Assembly (NCBI RefSeq): GCF_019266065.1
Contig: NZ_LPNR01000132.1
Coordinates: 124,001-188,000 of the forward strand
Source of the DNA: Nocardia sp. MH4
Lineage (GTDB): Bacteria > Actinomycetota > Actinomycetes > Mycobacteriales > Mycobacteriaceae
DNA: 64,000 nucleotides
Reading direction: 5' to 3'
Part shown: piece by piece, positions 63,363 through 64,000 of the stretch
Layout: each line of letters starts with the position of its first letter
How positions within the stretch are numbered: the stretch's first letter is position 1
Notes under the pieces: model-generated
Told to the model about the DNA's origin: nothing
Seen by the model: the letters and a program-made list of their open reading frames with translations, nothing else
The model's database searches: none
Translations under genes and position numbers: made by a program

Positions 63363-64000
63363 CCGCCACCATCGCCCCGCCCTCGCCCGCCGCGATCACC
63401 GACACCGCACCACGCCGAAAGCGCTGGGAACTTCCGGCCTTGGCGGTTCTGCTGCTCGGCACCGCCCTCGCCTACCTCATCAACCTCAGCGCCAACGGCT
63501 GGGCCAACGACTTCTATGCCGCTGCGGTGCAAGCGGGTTCGCGATCGTGGGAGGCGTTCTTCTTCGGCTCCTCCGACGCGGCCAACTCGATCACCGTGGA
63601 CAAGCCGCCCGCCTCCCTGTGGGTGATGGAGCTGTCGGTGCGGCTGTTCGGGCTCAACAGCTGGAGCATGCTCGTACCGCAGGTGCTGCTCGGCGTCGCG
63701 ACGGTCGCGGTGCTGTGGGGGACGGTGCGCCGATCCTTCGGTCCCGCAGCGGGATTGATCGCGGGCACGGTGCTCGCGGTGACGCCCGTCGCGGTATTGA
63801 TGTTCCGGTTCAACAACCCCGACGCCCTGCTGGTGCTGTTGATGACGGCGGCCGCCTGGGCGATGACCCGCGCCGTCGCCGACGGGCGCTGGCGGTGGCT
63901 GCTGCTCACCGGCGGGCTGATCGGTTTCGGGTTCCTGGCCAAGCAGTTACAGGTACTGCTGGTCGTGCCCGCGCTGGCGCTGACCTACCTGTTCGCGGGC
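63359..64000 (+). CDS. GT39/ArnT-like membrane glycosyltransferase, cut by window edge
   Basis: First 214 residues. Several membrane helices with an early extracytoplasmic loop NGWANDFYAAAVQAGSRSWE that carries the catalytic Asp, then ITVDKPPASLWVMELSVRLF, characteristic of GT-C transferases of the YkcB/ArnT type. Probably uses the polyprenyl-linked sugar from the preceding enzyme outside the membrane. The 3' end is beyond the window. Confidence 0.88.
   Translation, partial: MTATIAPPSPAAITDTAPRRKRWELPALAVLLLGTALAYLINLSANGWANDFYAAAVQAGSRSWEAFFFGSSDAANSITVDKPPASLWVMELSVRLFGLNSWSMLVPQVLLGVATVAVLWGTVRRSFGPAAGLIAGTVLAVTPVAVLMFRFNNPDALLVLLMTAAAWAMTRAVADGRWRWLLLTGGLIGFGFLAKQLQVLLVVPALALTYLFAG

Overview
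This is about 64 kb of very GC-rich actinobacterial chromosome, most likely Nocardia or a close mycolic-acid relative. The evidence is the codon bias (G/C in nearly every third position), many GTG starts, HrcA/CIRCE control of groL, and gene content and order that echo a segment of the Mycobacterium tuberculosis chromosome: groEL2, psd-pssA, a Cdc48-type ATPase, a YbdK-type ligase, sodC, a LytR_C protein, a DUF3263 protein, def, a GNAT protein, xthA, thiC and thiD. No rRNA, tRNA, CRISPR array, transposase or prophage gene was seen. Both window edges cut genes.

Layout. 0-3.2 kb: a truncated alpha/beta hydrolase, a molybdopterin-domain protein and a DUF2867 protein, divergent from a TetR regulator over two palindromic operators, then a DUF6585-like membrane protein. 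3.2-6.1 kb: a visibly less GC-rich two-gene block, an alarmone-synthetase-like RelA/SpoT protein with a C-terminal OST-HTH (LOTUS) domain, and a second gene with an N-terminal OST-HTH domain behind a long leader with a strong hairpin. This is the best candidate in the window for an undescribed system. 6.1-14.2 kb: groL with two CIRCE boxes, a self-regulated HTH/Clp_N protein, a membrane-anchored unknown, an ECF41-type sigma factor with its oxidoreductase partner, psd-pssA and a GlsB-type membrane protein.

14.2-22.4 kb: fabH, a 59-residue unknown, a three-gene signalling operon (receiver fused to a thioredoxin-reductase-like flavoprotein without its CxxC, a cNMP-domain histidine kinase, a UBP zinc finger), a lipoprotein and the Cdc48-like ATPase. 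22.4-31.0 kb: a polytopic membrane protein, a complete Mrp antiporter operon with MrpA and MrpB fused, and a PAP2 protein. 31.0-36.7 kb: the block shared with mycobacteria (ybdK-like, sodC, lytR_C, DUF3263, def, GNAT, xthA). 36.7-43.8 kb: tyrosine catabolism (hmgA-fahA), a small secreted peptide, an MMPL transporter and thiC behind a TPP riboswitch.

43.9-58.9 kb is an accessory stretch between thiC and thiD: an Ntn hydrolase, a second small secreted peptide, a thioesterase, an ArsR/SRPBCC operon, an MFS exporter, an M20 hydrolase, a TetR/ketosynthase pair, ssuABC-like genes, a VOC protein, a TetR/epoxide hydrolase divergon and a CobW-type GTPase with a Zur-like box. The window closes with thiD, a TetR regulator, a methyltransferase, a DUF6790-like protein, a GT2-GtrA glycosyltransferase and a truncated GT39-type enzyme.

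Recurring structure: three large imperfect palindromes (near 19.9, 34.9 and 41.9 kb) share a terminal arm close to GTTCTCGGCC and look like one intergenic repeat family. Most regulator genes carry recognisable palindromic operators in their own promoters. Functional calls come from motif reading only, with no database search.
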